Made by a program: the position numbers and the translations under genes. Shown in pieces: positions 1 to 6,797 of a stretch of 12,157 bases of DNA. Each line of letters opens with the position of its first letter. The first letter of the stretch is position 1. The notes below the pieces were generated by a model. That model was not told the DNA's origin. It did no database searches and saw only the letters and a program-made list of their open reading frames with translations. Source of the stretch: JALOOE01 sp964423545 (GTDB taxonomy: Bacteria > Chloroflexota > Anaerolineae > CG2-30-64-16); the NCBI GenBank assembly GCA_964423545.1, contig CAYRFV010000173.1:1-12157 (forward strand), in the 5' to 3' direction.

Positions 1-110
1 AAGTACATGCCATTGAACGGCGCCATGAACTGCGTCGGCCGTGCCAACCAAAACAGTAAATCTGCTACACGGGGGAAAAGTCCAGCAACAATCGCAAACA
101 GACAAGGCAT
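1..110 (-). CDS. Small membrane protein, N-terminal part (cut by left edge)
   Basis: An ATG at 110 opens a frame that runs off the left edge after 36 codons. It begins MPCLFAIVAGLFPRV and continues with a hydrophobic stretch ending near LLFWLARP. The start is fixed by a very good ribosome binding site (AAAGGAGAG, four bases before ATG). The visible part looks like a first transmembrane helix with an internal proline/arginine turn. I recall short uncharacterised bacterial membrane proteins beginning MPCLFAL..FPR, but no function is assigned to them. The gene lies 139 bases downstream of the SHOCT gene on the same strand. The C-terminal part is missing, so length and topology cannot be judged. 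Confidence 0.65.
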   Translation of the reverse strand, partial: MPCLFAIVAGLFPRVADLLFWLARPTQFMAPFNGMY

Positions 111-150
111 GGTTCTCTCCTTTGGAGTGATAGAAATTTGATCAACGTTG

Positions 151-249
151 TTAATAGACCCAGGTGTGAGTGACAAAGGTCTCTTCCGGCCCATAGGTGA
201 TCGACGTGGCGCCGGTGTTTGTCATGACATAGTCGGCAAGCCACGCAAC
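151..249 (-). other. Coding-like remnant in frame with the SHOCT gene after its stop
   Basis: Immediately after the TGA of the SHOCT gene (252-250) the same frame stays open for 32 codons to a TAA at 153-151. It contains an internal ATG and reads in part MTNTGATSITYGPEETFVTH. By my count about 70% of the codons end in G or C, as in the real genes nearby. There is no ribosome binding site before the internal ATG. It could be the tail of a decayed gene, a readthrough extension, or chance. I do not recognise the protein sequence. Confidence 0.25.
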
Positions 250-597
250 TCATCCGCCAGCAATCACCTTCTGCTTTGCATCAGCGAATTCCTGATCGGT
301 CAGCACGCCGGAAGCATGCAGTTGCGCCAGCTGATTCAACTGATCCGATAGATCCGCTCCGCCTGCCGGCGCTGGCGCCGGTGCGGCTGGCGCCGCTGGT
401 TGTTGCTCCACCGGTTCGGCCTGCTCCTGCGGCGCGTCCATATCCGTTTGCTGCTGGGCGGCGGCGTCCTGATTGGCATACTTCTGATCCTGGTGATGCC
501 TGACCGCGCCTGCCGTTCCTACCACGACTGCCGTACCCACCACAGCACGCCCTACTGTACGGCGGCGCATCATTCGTCGTCCTGGTCCACGAAACAT
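250..597 (-). CDS. SHOCT domain-containing protein
   Basis: A 115-residue protein with three parts. It has an Arg-rich N-terminus (residues 1-17) leading into a Gly/Val/Ala-rich hydrophobic segment (about 18-32). A Gln/Pro/Ala-rich low-complexity linker follows (about 40-80). The C-terminal module at residues 82-115 (DLSDQLNQLAQLHASGVLTD, then EFADAKQKVIAGG) matches the SHOCT short C-terminal domain, which is thought to mediate oligomerisation and often sits on membrane-attached or regulatory proteins. The start is supported by AAAGGAGAAAACGAT before ATG. The hydrophobic segment after basic residues suggests membrane association. The cellular role is unknown. The frame continues open after the stop codon (see the remnant at 151-249). 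Confidence 0.8.
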   Translation of the reverse strand: MFRGPGRRMMRRRTVGRAVVGTAVVVGTAGAVRHHQDQKYANQDAAAQQQTDMDAPQEQAEPVEQQPAAPAAPAPAPAGGADLSDQLNQLAQLHASGVLTDQEFADAKQKVIAGG

Positions 598-657
598 ATC
601 GTTTTCTCCTTTACCCTGTAATGACTCATGTGCTGTCAGCGGTCATTCTGTGGTCTG

Positions 658-690
658 ACATGCCCGGATTCTTTGCGAGTCCGGACATGT
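658..690. repeat. Imperfect hairpin between the Ala-rich and SHOCT genes
   Basis: Arms at 658-671 and 677-690 with a 5-base loop. In the minus-strand transcript 13 of 14 positions pair, one of them as G-U. No T-tract follows in the minus direction, so it is not a textbook intrinsic terminator. It sits downstream of the Ala-rich gene stop (730) and upstream of the SHOCT start (597). It may act as an mRNA 3' end, a processing site or a leader structure. Confidence 0.45.
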
Positions 691-729
691 GACGGCGCCA
701 GAATGCTGGCTGAAAGCTGACTCGTGCAT

Positions 730-1563
730 TTACTTCCCGGCGCGTGCCGCCAACGCTTCGCCTGTGGCTTCGATTGCTTCGCCCGCGCCCACGGCCTCGG
801 CGCCCTGGGCAATCTTGCTCACACCGGCAGCCCGGGCTGCGATCGCCACCTCGCCTGCTGCCGCGGCCACCGCCAGCTCATCGTTGCCTTGCTCCGCCAG
901 TATGTCGCTCGCCATCGCGAGTTCCGCGCTGCGCTCGGCGGCCGCTGCTGACGCAGCAAGACGCACCACACCTTCGGCGATTTCATTCTCACCTGCCGCC
1001 TCGATCGCCTTGCCCGTCTGTTTGATCGCGCCGGCGAGCACGCGCGTGCCCGTGTAGCGCAGCAACTGCTCGACGGCGATCTCCTGCAGGCGCATGCCGC
1101 GCGCTTCGAGGAATTGAGCCAGGACCGGCATGTCCAGCACCTCGGCGAGGTCGCCGACCGTCCACAGCTCGCCGGCCAGGCGCGCCAGCTCCAGCCCGCG
1201 GTCCAACTCCTCCTGGCTCATCAGGCCGACGATGGCGCCCATCGCGCGTACATCCCCGCCCTTGAGCAGCAGATCCACACCTTGCTCCACATCCATCACA
1301 CCGGCCGCACCCACGATGTCGCTCAATTGCTGGACCTTTGCAGCGTCCGCCGCGGCATCGGCCGCGCTGGTCAGATCGCGCACACCCGCCGCGACTGCGG
1401 CCACACCGACTGCTGTGGCGGCGCGGGCCACAGCCAAATCTTCTGCCCCTTCTGCTACCTCGACCGCACCTTCCACGGCGATAACGGACCCGGCGACTTC
1501 CAACGCTTCGCCAGTCTCAGCCAGTTGCTGCTTGCTTACTTCTACCTTCTTCGCTTTTGCCAT
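730..1563 (-). CDS. Alanine-rich helical protein of unknown function
   Basis: A 277-residue soluble-looking protein, roughly one quarter alanine, with many Glu, Val and Gly residues and no signal peptide or clear membrane helix. It starts MAKAKKVEVSKQQLAETGEA with a good ribosome binding site (CAGGAGAC, seven bases before ATG). A TG-A-[LI]-E-like unit recurs: residues 15-25 (AETGEALEVAG), 182-191 (QTGKAIEAAG) and 265-276 (EATGEALAARAG). Each lies beside Ala/Gly-rich helices, so the two ends resemble each other around a more ordinary centre (residues about 76-175, containing MSQEELDRGLELARLAGELW and the EVLDMPVLAQFLEARGM region). This suggests an amphipathic helical repeat or coiled-coil protein. 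I do not recognise a named family. It is the gene after the 1617-1668 hairpin and may be transcribed separately. Confidence 0.75.
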   Translation of the reverse strand: MAKAKKVEVSKQQLAETGEALEVAGSVIAVEGAVEVAEGAEDLAVARAATAVGVAAVAAGVRDLTSAADAAADAAKVQQLSDIVGAAGVMDVEQGVDLLLKGGDVRAMGAIVGLMSQEELDRGLELARLAGELWTVGDLAEVLDMPVLAQFLEARGMRLQEIAVEQLLRYTGTRVLAGAIKQTGKAIEAAGENEIAEGVVRLAASAAAAERSAELAMASDILAEQGNDELAVAAAAGEVAIAARAAGVSKIAQGAEAVGAGEAIEATGEALAARAGK

Positions 1564-1616
1564 TTTTGTTGTCTCCTGATTGAACTGGCATTGAACAGAA
1601 ACCCTAAGATTTGTCT

Positions 1617-1668
1617 GCCGGCCTCGCTGCCCGACGGCGATTAGCGGCCGTCGGGCAGCGAGGCCGGC
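1617..1668. terminator. 22-bp perfect hairpin, possible terminator or leader structure
   Basis: Arms at 1617-1638 and 1647-1668 are perfect reverse complements over 22 bp, very GC-rich, with an 8-base loop (GATTAGCG on the plus strand). It lies between the stop of the 156-residue gene (1692) and the start of the Ala-rich gene (1563). In the minus direction the bases after the stem are AGACAAATC, not a T-run. It may stop or pause transcription without a U-tract, protect an mRNA 3' end, or fold in the leader of the Ala-rich gene. Confidence 0.5.
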
Positions 1669-1691
1669 ACAATTATTCTGTACCTTGTGCG

Positions 1692-2162
1692 CTAACGGCG
1701 GCGATCCTGACGGCGGTCCCGCCGATGCATGCCCGCCGCCGACACCGGCGAGAGCGGGCGACCGATGATGTCGATGAAGAGGGCGCTGGGGCCGCCCTCG
1801 GCCGGCATCTCGCCGTCGAGGATCGTCACGGTGTACGATAGTTCGTGGCCCGTCAAGGCCGGCTCCATCAGTTCCACGACGACATCGCTGACCATGTCGG
1901 GGTGGAAGATCGACAGCACGGCGTTGGGCGGGTTGGAGGCGAAATTATCCGGGCCTTTATCCCATGAGTCCACAAACTCCTCTGAGCTGATGTGCCCGGT
2001 CACCCGGTCGGGCCGGTCGGAAAAGAACAGGGTGGTGGGCGCCAGGGTGCGCAGGGTGAGCCTGCCGTCGTCGTAGCTCATGCCATGCGATGTCTGAACG
2101 AACAGTGCTTCGATTTCGTCGGCTTTGACGACGCTGGTGACATCCTTGTGTTTGGCTTCCAT
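1692..2162 (-). CDS. Conserved-looking hypothetical protein, 156 residues
   Basis: The protein starts MEAKHKDVTSVVKADEIEAL. It has a mixed alpha/beta composition with no signal peptide and no membrane segment. Notable stretches are TLAPTTLFFSDRPDRVTGHI (residues about 39-58), SSEEFVDSWDKGPDNFASNP and a central beta-rich region ending in the glycine-rich EGGPSALFIDIIGRPL. The tail is strongly basic (MHRRDRRQDRRR at the end) and may bind nucleic acid or acidic surfaces. The start is set by GCAGGAG, six bases before ATG. I have the impression of a recurring family with the TSVVKA..IEALF and TLFFSDRP motifs in other bacteria, but I cannot attach a function. It sits downstream of the CLC gene on the same strand after a 193-base gap. 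Confidence 0.75.
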   Translation of the reverse strand: MEAKHKDVTSVVKADEIEALFVQTSHGMSYDDGRLTLRTLAPTTLFFSDRPDRVTGHISSEEFVDSWDKGPDNFASNPPNAVLSIFHPDMVSDVVVELMEPALTGHELSYTVTILDGEMPAEGGPSALFIDIIGRPLSPVSAAGMHRRDRRQDRRR

Positions 2163-2234
2163 TTTTGGCTCCTGCAGCCTTTGAAAGTATTCCTGGCTTC
2201 CGGCCGCGCCGGAGACGAGGAACTAACCACGAGA

Positions 2235-2263
2235 GGTACAACAGGGTTTGGTTTGTAAGTCAA
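2235..2263 (-). promoter_or_regulatory. Weak candidate promoter for the 156-residue gene
   Basis: On the minus strand TTGACT (2263-2258) is followed after 17 bases by TGTACC (2240-2235). The -35 box is good but the -10 box matches the TATAAT consensus at only three of six positions. Its position 73 bases before the start at 2162 is plausible. Treat as a guess. Confidence 0.2.
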
Positions 2264-2272
2264 TCCACCCTT

Positions 2273-2300
2273 GCGCGGAGTGAACGGTTCGTCCCCGCGC
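2273..2300. repeat. Small GC-rich hairpin after the CLC gene
   Basis: Arms GCGCGG (2273-2278) and CCGCGC (2295-2300), with a possible inner pairing of GAAC with GTTC. It is 56 bases beyond the CLC stop (2356) in the minus direction. No T-run follows. It may mark the 3' end of the CLC transcript. The rest of the 2163-2355 gap shows no gene. Confidence 0.25.
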
Positions 2301-2355
2301 CTAGGATGTTCCTGTACCGGCGCGCCACCTACTTTGGGAAGCATCGACGACAACG

Positions 2356-3603
2356 TTACCAAGTCTCCGGCTGCTTAGGCGGCGGCGCCATGGACAGCTT
2401 CATCGTCGCAATCACGCCGACGATCACGGCGATTGCGACGATGGGCGAGACCGAGCGCTCGACCAGTAGGGTGACAAACAGCGCCGAAAAGATGGGCGCT
2501 TTCATCGTAGCAACCATCGCGCCGCCCATGGTCGCAGCCACGGCCACCGGCACCGGAACAGTGGGAAACACCAGATTTATCGCCATACCCAGCGCCACCC
2601 CGGCAAACATCGTAGGAAAGATATAGCCGCCTTTCCAGCCGGTGACCAGCAGCAGCGCCGTGATCAGCAGCTTCACCACCGCCATCCCGATCAAGGGGAT
2701 CACGCCGATGGCGGCCGCATTCTGGATCAGGGTGTTGGTCTGTTCCTCGCCCGAGAACAGGACAAGCGGCGCCAGGGCGCCTACCAGGCCCAAGACGAGG
2801 CCGCCGATCAGTCCGCGCAGGATCACGCGATTGTTCAACGGCGCCACGAGCCTGCTCAGCCTCCTGATGGCCAGCATGAAGATGGCGCCCGCCAGCGCTC
2901 CGGCCAGGCCCAACGGCACCGCCAGGAACAGGTCGATCACGTTGAGTGTATACGCCGGCAAGGTATACAGCTCTCCGAAGTACTGGCCGGAGAGCATGAT
3001 GAACACGGTCGTGGCGACGGCTGATGCGACCAGGCTGGGAAACATCGTCCACGGGTAGGAAACGCTGCCGCGCGCGGCTTCCAGCCCGAGCAGCGCGCCG
3101 CCGAAGGGCGAGGTGAAGAATGCGCCCAACATACCACTGAGCCCCGAGAAACCCAGCGCGCGTGTGCCCCGTTCGTCGAGCTTGCGCCGTTCGGACAACC
3201 AGGTGCCCACGCTGCCGCAGGCGTCGGCCATCGGCGCCTCCGGGCCCAGGCTACCGCCGGAAACCAGCGAGACGAGCGCCATGAGCACGGTGCCGGGCGC
3301 GTTACGATAGTCGAAGCGGCCGGTGCGACCGAACTCGGCCATCATCACGGCGAAGATCCCGGAGTGATCGCCGAAGATCTTCACCAGCACGCCCACCAGC
3401 AGGCCGCCAATCGTGCAGACCAGCAGCGTGAAGACCTGCGTGGAGAGGCCGGTGGCCGCAGCCGCCGTCTCCCACACGGCCGAGGTTCCCACGTTGACCA
3501 GCGCCATGAAAATGAAAGTGATGACTGCGCTGACCAGACCCAGCAGCCCAGCAAACAGAAGCAACGTCAAGTAGGGTCGGGGTTGAATGGTCTCGTCGTT
3601 CAT
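2356..3603 (-). CDS. CLC-type chloride channel/anion transporter, atypical
   Basis: A 415-residue polytopic membrane protein with about ten hydrophobic segments, matching the membrane core of the CLC anion channel/antiporter family and lacking C-terminal CBS domains. The family motif region is GGSLGPEAPMADACG (residues 116-130), followed by FSGLSGMLGAFFTSPFGGAL. The second ion-pathway motif GGYIFP is at 325-330. Canonical CLC proteins have G[KR]EGP, with the third residue the gating glutamate. Here the same place reads GSLGP, so Leu119 replaces that glutamate and a Glu follows at 122. I chose the ATG at 3603 because GGAGA lies seven bases upstream. The open frame extends to 3741, but that extension crosses two hairpins and is not protein-like. 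The natural substrate is unknown. With sulfatases nearby, chloride or another anion is possible. Confidence 0.85.
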   Translation of the reverse strand: MNDETIQPRPYLTLLLFAGLLGLVSAVITFIFMALVNVGTSAVWETAAAATGLSTQVFTLLVCTIGGLLVGVLVKIFGDHSGIFAVMMAEFGRTGRFDYRNAPGTVLMALVSLVSGGSLGPEAPMADACGSVGTWLSERRKLDERGTRALGFSGLSGMLGAFFTSPFGGALLGLEAARGSVSYPWTMFPSLVASAVATTVFIMLSGQYFGELYTLPAYTLNVIDLFLAVPLGLAGALAGAIFMLAIRRLSRLVAPLNNRVILRGLIGGLVLGLVGALAPLVLFSGEEQTNTLIQNAAAIGVIPLIGMAVVKLLITALLLVTGWKGGYIFPTMFAGVALGMAINLVFPTVPVPVAVAATMGGAMVATMKAPIFSALFVTLLVERSVSPIVAIAVIVGVIATMKLSMAPPPKQPETW

Positions 3604-3652
3604 GATCGTCTCCAGCAGTGCTCTTTTTGGCCTGTGCTGCTCTGGCAACCTG

Positions 3653-3689
3653 GGCGAGTATCTGGGGCGCCGCGCCCCAGATACTCGCC
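3653..3689. terminator. 18-bp perfect hairpin upstream of the CLC gene
   Basis: Arms at 3653-3670 and 3672-3689 are perfect reverse complements of 18 bp around a single central base, so the real loop uses a few stem bases. It lies between the DUF1269-like gene stop (3779) and the CLC start (3603). There is no T-tract after it in the minus direction. It is either the end of the sulfatase transcript or a structure in the CLC leader. Confidence 0.45.
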
Positions 3690-3696
3690 ATCTCAT

Positions 3697-3729
3697 GAGG
3701 GCAAGCGACCATGGGAATCGCTTGCCCTC
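3697..3729. terminator. 12-bp perfect hairpin, second of a pair
   Basis: Arms GAGGGCAAGCGA (3697-3708) and TCGCTTGCCCTC (3718-3729), with a 9-base loop. In the minus direction it comes first, 50 bases after the DUF1269-like stop, and the 18-bp hairpin at 3653-3689 follows seven bases later. A pair of stable stems in one gap fits a termination or mRNA-processing region. Confidence 0.45.
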
Positions 3730-3778
3730 TGCTGATTGCAAGGGGCATTGACGCGCCTGCCCCTCACACTCAACTCGC

Positions 3779-4303
3779 TTAGGCTTGTGCGGGAGGTTGC
3801 GCCGGCTGAGCCATCTTCTGCTGGGCGTCAGCCAGCGCTGCTTTCAGTGCTTTGGCCTTGGAGCCTTCTGCCTCGCCGACCGATTTCTTCAACGCGCGCG
3901 TGACCGCCGCATCGATCCCCTCGGCCGATTCACGCGGATACGCCACGATCAGACCGGCCCCGCCCCACGGAATCGTTTCTGCGGCCTGCACTTCGATCTT
4001 GTCCTTGACCTTTTTGTGCGCAACTTGACCCACCCCGGCGCCGACGGCTGCGCCAAGGAGGGTGGACAGGAGCACGGGCGGCGCGAAGAGCCCTACGACG
4101 AAGCCCACCGCACCCAGCTTTTTGGCGCCGCCCTTCATCAGGTGATCGGTTTCCTCGATGGACGTATTGCCCTCGAGATCGCGGCTCACGCAGACGACGC
4201 CGTCGAACTTCGCACCGGAGTTTAGGACCGCCTCGTAATCCAACAGGGCAGGTTCTTTGGTGATGTAGCCGGCAATCATCACCTCTGTTACTTTGTCGCT
4301 CAT
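3779..4303 (-). CDS. DUF1269-like membrane-associated protein
   Basis: A 174-residue protein. Residues 1-55 form a ferredoxin-like half (EVMIAGYITKEPALLDYEAV, then FDGVVCVSRDLEGNTSIEET). A glycine/alanine-rich hydrophobic hairpin follows at about 63-94 (LGAVGFVVGLFAPPVLLSTL, then GAAVGAGVG), then a second alpha/beta half (about 98-142) and an Ala/Gln/Pro tail. This layout resembles the DUF1269 family, in which a glycine-zipper membrane segment interrupts a small alpha/beta domain. The function of that family is not known. Its ATG lies nine bases after the sulfatase stop, so the two genes are almost certainly in one transcript and perhaps translationally coupled. The ribosome site (AAGGGGGAACC) is moderate and overlaps the sulfatase stop codon. 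Confidence 0.75.
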   Translation of the reverse strand: MSDKVTEVMIAGYITKEPALLDYEAVLNSGAKFDGVVCVSRDLEGNTSIEETDHLMKGGAKKLGAVGFVVGLFAPPVLLSTLLGAAVGAGVGQVAHKKVKDKIEVQAAETIPWGGAGLIVAYPRESAEGIDAAVTRALKKSVGEAEGSKAKALKAALADAQQKMAQPAQPPAQA

Positions 4304-4312
4304 GGTTCCCCC

Positions 4313-6688
4313 TTACTGCCTGCTCATGATCATGTGCATGAAGTCTTCCGGATCGATCAGATGGGTGTGATCGTCGTCGCCGATGCTCAGCTCCACCCAC
4401 TTTATCTCACCGGTGAACACGCTGGCTGCCGGATTTGACTTGGGCAGCACGGTGGTGCCCAGTTCACGGCCGATCTCGACACCCTCGGACGCAGAGAAGA
4501 CCATCGGCTGCGTCACCAGCACCTTGCCTTCACCCGCCTTCTCGCCGTCGTAATAGAGCGTGACCGCGCCGCCTTTGGCGAGGCCCCCGCCAGCATAGGC
4601 GAACTCCATGCGGACCTGATGCTCGCCCGCAGCCAAAGGCTCATCCGCATCGGTGACAAAGACATTGATGCCCAACAGGTTATAGGCAAACCTGAGCGCG
4701 CCTTTTTCCATCATGAGTCCCCAACCGCCATCGGCGCCTCCCTGGGCAATGATCGTGCCCTGCCCGCCAGCCGTGGGGATGACCAGTTGCGCGGTGACCT
4801 GGAATGACTTGTTCTTGATGTTGAGGACGCTGGATTCCGAGATGCGCTTCATGCCCGGAAAGAGCACCTGCTTCTTCCCCTTGATTGTCTGCGGGCGTCC
4901 GACCAATTCGGCATTGAAGCGTTCTATGCCGCGGTCGTCCAGCGGGAGCACATTGTATTTGACGGCTTCGATGATGAAGACGCGCTGGAGCTTGTGCAGC
5001 ATGTCGGGCATTTCCTTGGCAAGGTCGTGCGCTTGCGTATGGTCCTTGCTGCCGTCGTAGAGTTCCCACACATCGTCATCGAAGGCGACCGTCTTGTCGC
5101 CCACGCCGAGCTTCCACGGCGTGCGGTGTTTGGTCACCGCGCTCCAACCCTTATAGTAGATGCCACGATTGCCAAACATCTCGAAGTACTGCACCTCGTG
5201 CCGCTCGGGCGCATCGGCCTCGTTGAAGCTGTAAACCATGCTCGTCCCTTCGTACGGGCTTTGCGTCACGCCGTGCATCTGGACCGGCTCTGGAATCCCG
5301 GCAACCTCGAGCACTGTGGGGGCGACGTCGATGACGTGGCTGAACTGGAAGCGTTGCCCGCCCTTTTCTTGGATGCCCTTGGGCCAGTGCACGATGGTGC
5401 CATTGCGCGTGCCGCCCCAGTGCGAGGCCACCTGCTTGGTCCACTGATAGGGTGTGTCCATCGCCCACGCCCAGCCGACCGCATAGTGCGGCATCCCCTC
5501 GGGGCTGCCCCAATGCTCAAGGCGCGCCGCCAGGTACTCGGGCGTTTCGAGAATGTCCGCCATGCCGTTGAAGACCATCATCTCGTTGAAGGTGCCCTTG
5601 AGCGTGCCTTCACCCGATGCGCCGTTGTCGCCCGTGATGACATAGATCAGCGTGTCGTCCATGACGCCGAGCTGCTCGATGACGTCGATGATGCGGCCGA
5701 TGTGGTGGTCGGTGTGGGTCATGAACCCGGCGTACGTTTCCATCTGCCGCTCGAGTATGGGCTTGAGGTTGGCAGGCATCTCATCCCACGCCGGGATTTC
5801 CGCGTGGCGCTTGGTGAGCTCGGCGTCGGCGGGGATGACGCCCAGTTCTTTCTGCTTGGCGAAGGTGATCTCGCGCTGTTTGTCCCAGCCGTGCGCGAAC
5901 TTGCCCTTGTACTGATCGATCCACACTTTGGGCACGTGGTGCGGCGCATGGGTCGCACCGGGGGCGAAGTACATGAAGAACGGCTTGTCCGGCGCGATGG
6001 ACTTCTGCGTGCGCAGCCAGTTGATGGCGTGGTCGGCGAGATCCTCGGTCAGGTGATAACCCTGCTCGGGCGTCTTGTTTACTTCGACGGGCGTGGTGCC
6101 TTCATAGAGTGATGGATACCACTGGTTGTCCTCGCCGGCGATGAAGCCGTAGAAGTATTCGAAGCCGGAGCCGGTGGGCCACATGTCGAATGGCCCGACG
6201 GGGCTGTTCTGGAATACCGGCACTTCGTGGCACTTGCCGAACTGTGCAGTCGAGTAACCGTTCAACTTGAGCGTCTCGGGGAACGGCAACTTGTTATTCG
6301 GCTTCACCGTGGAGCATCCCGGCGCCGCGGTGGCGATCTCGGTGACCGTGCCCATGCCGACCGAATGGTGGTTGCGCCCGGTGAGCAGCGCCCCCCGGGT
6401 TGGCGCGCACAGTGCGGTCGTGTGGAAACGGTTGTAACGCAGGCCGCCTTGGGCGAGTTTGTCAAAGGTCGGCGTTTCGCACGGACCGCCGAACGCGCTC
6501 GTTGAACCGAAGCCTGCGTCGTCGAGCAGAATGACTACGACGTTGGGCGCGCCTGCGGGCGGACGCAGCTCCTGGATCGGCGGAAAGTGCGTATCCGGAT
6601 CCTTGGCGTCGTAGGTGGTCAAGCCAGGCCTGGCTTGATATGGGATGGGCAAGATCGACCGTACATGCCGGTCGGGTTGATATGACAT
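4313..6688 (-). CDS. Arylsulfatase (Cys-type), first copy
   Basis: A 791-residue sulfatase that hydrolyses sulfate esters to an alcohol or phenol plus sulfate. The metal-binding Asp pair is at 56-57 (NVVVILLDDAGFG). The active-site motif CAPTR is at 94-98, followed by GALLTGR. Cys94 would be converted to formylglycine by a separate enzyme. Further active-site candidates are Lys152/His154 (GKCHE), His247 (GATHAPHH) and the Asp354-Asn355 metal ligands (TGDNGAS). Residues beyond about 615 form an extra beta-rich, lectin-like domain. No signal peptide is visible, so it is probably cytoplasmic. Size and layout resemble the roughly 787-residue mycobacterial arylsulfatases AtsA and AtsD. I prefer ATG 6688 over GTG 6724 because the paralogue begins at the matching residue, although the ribosome site (AGAAGAGA) is weak. 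The DUF1269-like gene follows. Confidence 0.93.
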   Translation of the reverse strand: MSYQPDRHVRSILPIPYQARPGLTTYDAKDPDTHFPPIQELRPPAGAPNVVVILLDDAGFGSTSAFGGPCETPTFDKLAQGGLRYNRFHTTALCAPTRGALLTGRNHHSVGMGTVTEIATAAPGCSTVKPNNKLPFPETLKLNGYSTAQFGKCHEVPVFQNSPVGPFDMWPTGSGFEYFYGFIAGEDNQWYPSLYEGTTPVEVNKTPEQGYHLTEDLADHAINWLRTQKSIAPDKPFFMYFAPGATHAPHHVPKVWIDQYKGKFAHGWDKQREITFAKQKELGVIPADAELTKRHAEIPAWDEMPANLKPILERQMETYAGFMTHTDHHIGRIIDVIEQLGVMDDTLIYVITGDNGASGEGTLKGTFNEMMVFNGMADILETPEYLAARLEHWGSPEGMPHYAVGWAWAMDTPYQWTKQVASHWGGTRNGTIVHWPKGIQEKGGQRFQFSHVIDVAPTVLEVAGIPEPVQMHGVTQSPYEGTSMVYSFNEADAPERHEVQYFEMFGNRGIYYKGWSAVTKHRTPWKLGVGDKTVAFDDDVWELYDGSKDHTQAHDLAKEMPDMLHKLQRVFIIEAVKYNVLPLDDRGIERFNAELVGRPQTIKGKKQVLFPGMKRISESSVLNIKNKSFQVTAQLVIPTAGGQGTIIAQGGADGGWGLMMEKGALRFAYNLLGINVFVTDADEPLAAGEHQVRMEFAYAGGGLAKGGAVTLYYDGEKAGEGKVLVTQPMVFSASEGVEIGRELGTTVLPKSNPAASVFTGEIKWVELSIGDDDHTHLIDPEDFMHMIMSRQ

Positions 6689-6797
6689 CGTTGATCTCTT
6701 CTCAAATTCCTGCGCTTGATTCACGCATAGCAGTTACGGCGCCTGGGTTTCACGTTCGTCGTTGCTCAGTCCCTGACGTATATCCGAACCCCGACCG

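Noticed and set aside
65..253. 62-codon minus-strand frame starting MSCVACRLCH, overlapping the SHOCT stop
   Set aside because: The Cys pairs look zinc-finger-like and the ATGA overlap is tempting. But it has no ribosome site, overlaps the well-supported start at 110, and its later part is Leu-rich noise.
2078..2362. 94-codon minus-strand frame spanning the gap after CLC
   Set aside because: It overlaps the well-supported 156-residue gene, lacks a ribosome site and has low-complexity basic content.
3604..3741. N-terminal extension of the CLC frame to 3741
   Set aside because: The added residues come from two hairpins and look non-protein-like. An ATG at 3603 with GGAGA upstream gives the expected N-terminus.
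4994..6112. 372-codon open frame on the plus strand
   Set aside because: It is antisense to the first sulfatase. The composition is His/Arg/Val-rich and no motif or ribosome site supports it.
6689..6724. Alternative GTG start adding 12 residues to the first sulfatase
   Set aside because: No ribosome site precedes it, and the paralogue starts at the position matching ATG 6688.
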